This document shows positions 61,824 through 64,000 of a DNA stretch of 64,000 nucleotides, piece by piece. Position 1 is the stretch's first letter, and each line of letters begins with the position of its first letter. The DNA comes from Paraburkholderia acidipaludis NBRC 101816 (GTDB taxonomy: Bacteria; Pseudomonadota; Gammaproteobacteria; Burkholderiales; Burkholderiaceae). The translations under genes and the position numbers were made by a program. The notes below the pieces were generated by a model. The model had not been told where the DNA came from. It worked only from the letters and a program-made list of their open reading frames with translations, and did not search any database. The stretch lies in assembly GCF_000684975.1 (NCBI RefSeq), contig NZ_BAXZ01000016.1:124001-188000 (forward strand). Reading direction: 5' to 3'.

Positions 61824-62660
61824 ATGCCGTACGTTACGACGAAGGACAATGTCGAAATCTTCTACAAGGATTGGGGCCCCAAGGACGCCCAGCCCATCGT
61901 CTTCCACCACGGCTGGCCACTATCTTCCGACGATTGGGACGCCCAACTGCTCTTTTTCGTCCAGAAAGGCTATCGCGTCGTCGCGCACGACCGACGCGGT
62001 CATGGTCGTTCGTCGCAGGTTTCGGACGGACATGATATGGACCACTACGCAGCCGACGCCTTTGCCGTCGTGGAGGCGCTCAATCTGCGCAACGCCGTGC
62101 ATATCGGCCATTCAACCGGCGGCGGCGAGGTGGCCCGTTATGTGGCGAGACACGGGCAGCCCAGCGGGCGCGTAGCCAAAGCGGTGCTCGTGAGCGCCGT
62201 GCCCCCGCTCATGCTCAAGACCGAGGCCAATCCGGAAGGTCTCCCGATCGAGGTCTTCGACGGTTTCCGCAAGGCGCTTGCCGACAATCGCGCCCAGTTC
62301 TTCGTCGACGTCCCGGCGGGCCCCTTCTACGGCTTCAACCGTCCCGGCGCGGCGGTCCATCAAGGCGTGATCCAGAACTGGTGGCGCCAGGGAATGATGG
62401 GGAGCGCGAAGGCGCACTACGAGGGCATCAAGGCCTTCTCGGAAACGGATCAGACAGAAGATCTCCAGACCATCACGGTCCCGACGCTGGTGCTGCATGG
62501 AGAAGACGATCAGATCGTACCGATCGCCGATGCGGCGCTGAAGTCGATCAAGCTGTTGAAAAACGGAACGCTGAAGACATACCCCGGTTTTTCGCACGGC
62601 ATGCTAACGGTGAATGCAGAAGTCCTGAATGCCGATCTGCTCGCCTTCGTGCAGGCATAA
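61824..62660 (+). CDS. Alpha/beta hydrolase, non-haem chloroperoxidase type
   Basis: A 278-residue cofactor-free haloperoxidase/esterase-like protein: PIVFHHGWPLSSDDWDAQLL, VAHDRRGHGRS, nucleophile in HIGHSTGGGEVARYVARHG, acid in LHGEDDQIVPI and histidine in GFSHGM. These enzymes act as esterases that can make peracids. The ATG at 61824 has GGAG at 7-nt spacing (the one at 61818 is too close). It follows the secreted hydrolase by 210 bp and could share its promoter. A terminator follows at 62731. Confidence 0.9.
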   Translation: MPYVTTKDNVEIFYKDWGPKDAQPIVFHHGWPLSSDDWDAQLLFFVQKGYRVVAHDRRGHGRSSQVSDGHDMDHYAADAFAVVEALNLRNAVHIGHSTGGGEVARYVARHGQPSGRVAKAVLVSAVPPLMLKTEANPEGLPIEVFDGFRKALADNRAQFFVDVPAGPFYGFNRPGAAVHQGVIQNWWRQGMMGSAKAHYEGIKAFSETDQTEDLQTITVPTLVLHGEDDQIVPIADAALKSIKLLKNGTLKTYPGFSHGMLTVNAEVLNADLLAFVQA

Positions 62661-62730
62661 CGAAACAACATGAGCCCGCGTGATCTGTCTGATCAAGGGC
62701 GAATACAGCGGAAAGGAGAAATGGATTGCG

Positions 62731-62755
62731 CCGGGTGCCTGCTGAAGGCACCCGG
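62731..62755 (+). terminator. Stem-loop after the chloroperoxidase gene
   Basis: A perfect 10-bp stem (CCGGGTGCCT at 62731-62740 with AGGCACCCGG at 62746-62755) and 5-nt loop are followed by GCGATTTTCC. It lies 70 bp after the chloroperoxidase stop. The T-run is short, so termination strength is uncertain. Confidence 0.65.
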
Positions 62756-62823
62756 GCGATTTTCCGTTTCCGCTGCTGGAATTGCATGTGTCCAAGGCGG
62801 CCGTCAAGCGGACCGCCAACGCG

Positions 62824-62979
62824 ATGAGCGAAACCGATTCGCTCGTGCTGTTCGACACGCGCCTTGCGAGCGAAAACATCCGGCTCTCGAAGCGCGAGTA
62901 CGAAAGCTGCCGCCACTACCTTCGTGACATCAGTCGGAGTTGTCGTCAGGACAACGCACATTACATTAAACTTTCATGA
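62824..62979 (+). CDS. Possible small protein, unassigned
   Basis: A 51-codon frame (MSETDSLVLFDTRLASENIR, then LSKREYESCRHYLRDISRSC). It can be extended upstream to a TTG at 62782. It reads like a real protein tail (balanced charge, no GC-shadow arginine bias) but has no ribosome site and no family I recognise. It may be the remnant of a longer gene cut by the terminator region. Confidence 0.35.
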   Translation: MSETDSLVLFDTRLASENIRLSKREYESCRHYLRDISRSCRQDNAHYIKLS

Positions 62980-63302
62980 AATGTTGTTTATGTAAAAGCC
63001 CTCGAACCTTGCGTTAACTCGCGGGCAGGGCCGATCCGGGAATGGTGGCGCAAGTCCATTGAAAACAAGGCGAAAACCGGCCTTCAGATACCGCGCGGGA
63101 TGCGCGCCGGTTCCGATATCGGGAGTCAACCGCATGTTGCAACGGGGCGACACCGGTGCAAATTCATTATTGAAATTTAATGAATGGAAATATCATCCCG
63201 ACCGTTCAGTCGCCGGAATTTGCCGGCGTACAGACAGAAACGAAAACTGTAATAGCGGCGCCCGCTGTGCGCGCCGCTGGTCAAACAATGTCGGGGACTT
63301 TC
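62980..63302. other. Intergenic region upstream of the porin gene
   Basis: About 320 bp, AT-richer than average (stretches such as ATTATTGAAATTTAATGAAT near 63162). It should hold the porin promoter and leader. I see no clear -35/-10 pair or operator. The 5' part may be the 3' end of whatever transcript passes the hairpin at 62731. Confidence 0.4.
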
Positions 63303-64000
63303 ATGAAAAAGACTACTGCCGCGCTCGGCGCCGCCCTGCTGGCCCTTTCGGCCCAGTCGGCTTTCGCGCAAAGCTCGGTTACGCTTTATGGCCTGGTTGA
63401 CACGGCCATCCGTTATCAGACGAACGCCAACCCGCAGAACGACGGCCTCGCTTCGATGGTCCAGGGCGTGGAAACGCCTAGCCGCTTCGGCCTGAAGGGC
63501 TCCGAAGATCTGGGCGACGGCACGCAGGCGATCTTCAAGTTGGAGAACCAGTTCAACCTCTTCAACGGCGCACTGCCTCCCGGCGCCCCGCTCTTCTCGC
63601 GTAACGCTTACGTCGGTCTGTCGAACAACGTCTACGGTACGGTGACTTTCGGTTACCAGCAGACGCCGTTCTTCGAGGCGATGGGCAACACGTTCGACCC
63701 GCTCACCGTTGCCGACTACTGGCAGGACAGCTGGGCGTATAACCCGATCGGCCCGTACCTGTTCCAGAGCAACTCGGTCAAGTACAAGAACACGATCGGC
63801 GGCCTGCAGATCGAAGCCATGTATGGCTTCGGCGGCGTGGCGGGCAGCGTCGGCACGAACGAGATGTATGCGTTCACGGCAGAGTACGACGTCGGCGCGC
63901 TGCAGACGCTCGTGGGCTTCCAGCAGAACGACGTGAACGGCAAGAAGTTCAACGCCCTGAACGTGGGCGCCGTCTACGCGGTGCTCCCGTCGATGAAGCT
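63303..64000 (+). CDS. Gram-negative porin (Burkholderia type), 5' part
   Basis: The window ends inside this gene, leaving 232 codons. A signal peptide (MKKTTAALGAALLALSAQSA, cut after FA) is followed by SSVTLYGLVDTAIRYQTNAN, the typical first strand of beta-proteobacterial trimeric porins. SRFGLKGSEDLGDGTQAIFK, FSRNAYVGLSNNVYGTVTFG and the following alternating strands with FDPLTVADYWQDSW as loop 3 agree. It would form a 16-strand diffusion pore for small solutes. The gene is monocistronic-looking on this side. Confidence 0.93.
   Translation, partial: MKKTTAALGAALLALSAQSAFAQSSVTLYGLVDTAIRYQTNANPQNDGLASMVQGVETPSRFGLKGSEDLGDGTQAIFKLENQFNLFNGALPPGAPLFSRNAYVGLSNNVYGTVTFGYQQTPFFEAMGNTFDPLTVADYWQDSWAYNPIGPYLFQSNSVKYKNTIGGLQIEAMYGFGGVAGSVGTNEMYAFTAEYDVGALQTLVGFQQNDVNGKKFNALNVGAVYAVLPSMK

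Noticed and set aside
63162..63185. AT-rich stretch considered as a porin promoter
   Set aside because: No -35/-10 pair of reasonable match and spacing could be defined.

Overview
The window looks like chromosomal DNA of a Burkholderiaceae member, most likely Paraburkholderia, Caballeronia or Burkholderia. The evidence is high GC with strong third-position bias, a Burkholderia-type outer-membrane porin at the right edge, a Burkholderia-type contact-dependent inhibition locus (order A-I-B, toxin boundary at a DLYN motif), a lysine-rich stress-type small protein family common in this group, and many LysR/TetR regulators beside catabolic genes. I saw no rRNA, tRNA, CRISPR array, complete insertion sequence or replication origin.

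Layout. 1-11.2 kb: end of a cation diffusion facilitator, a stub of a 2Fe-2S oxidoreductase subunit, a thiamine-diphosphate (pyruvate-oxidase-like) enzyme with a Kup potassium transporter, and a divergent terminal-oxidase operon (CoxB with a fused cytochrome c, a fused CoxA-CoxC, a small membrane protein, a tri-haem cytochrome c lipoprotein), then a PRC-barrel protein and a terminator. 11.3-13 kb: a decayed efflux outer-membrane gene and two small genes. 13.2-24.2 kb: a contact-dependent inhibition (two-partner secretion) locus: a 2953-residue exoprotein, an immunity candidate and the outer-membrane transporter. 24.2-29 kb: a membrane protein, then a histidine phosphatase (apparently internally deleted), phosphotransferase, SDR and acyl-CoA dehydrogenase, an arrangement reminiscent of 4-hydroxyacyl-CoA catabolism. 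29-37.4 kb: two LysR-linked catabolic clusters, one holding the lower steps of the protocatechuate 4,5-cleavage/gallate route (4-oxalomesaconate hydratase, 4-carboxy-4-hydroxy-2-oxoadipate aldolase, AAHS-type transporter).

38.3-53.2 kb is a complete pelABCDEFG exopolysaccharide operon extended by two further glycoside-hydrolase genes. This is the most interesting part. The N-terminal hydrolase domain of PelA has kept its fold signature but lacks the catalytic glutamate, while the last gene of the operon is a secreted stand-alone copy of the same domain in which both expected acidic residues are intact. A third, GH114-like lipoprotein lies between. The operon therefore appears to have moved the Pel hydrolase activity from PelA to a protein acting in trans.

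53.2-64 kb: small accessory genes with readable local regulation (ArsR with an SRPBCC protein and a near-leaderless promoter; an Rrf2 repressor with an inverted repeat over the promoter of a type II NADH dehydrogenase-like gene; a TetR repressor with a perfect 20-bp palindrome over the promoter of an alpha/beta hydrolase), a DinB protein, a haloacid dehalogenase, a chloroperoxidase-like hydrolase and a partial porin. Several gene scars (747, 11337, 37453, 58023, 58345) mark deletion points. All family calls were made by reading the sequence; no database search was possible.
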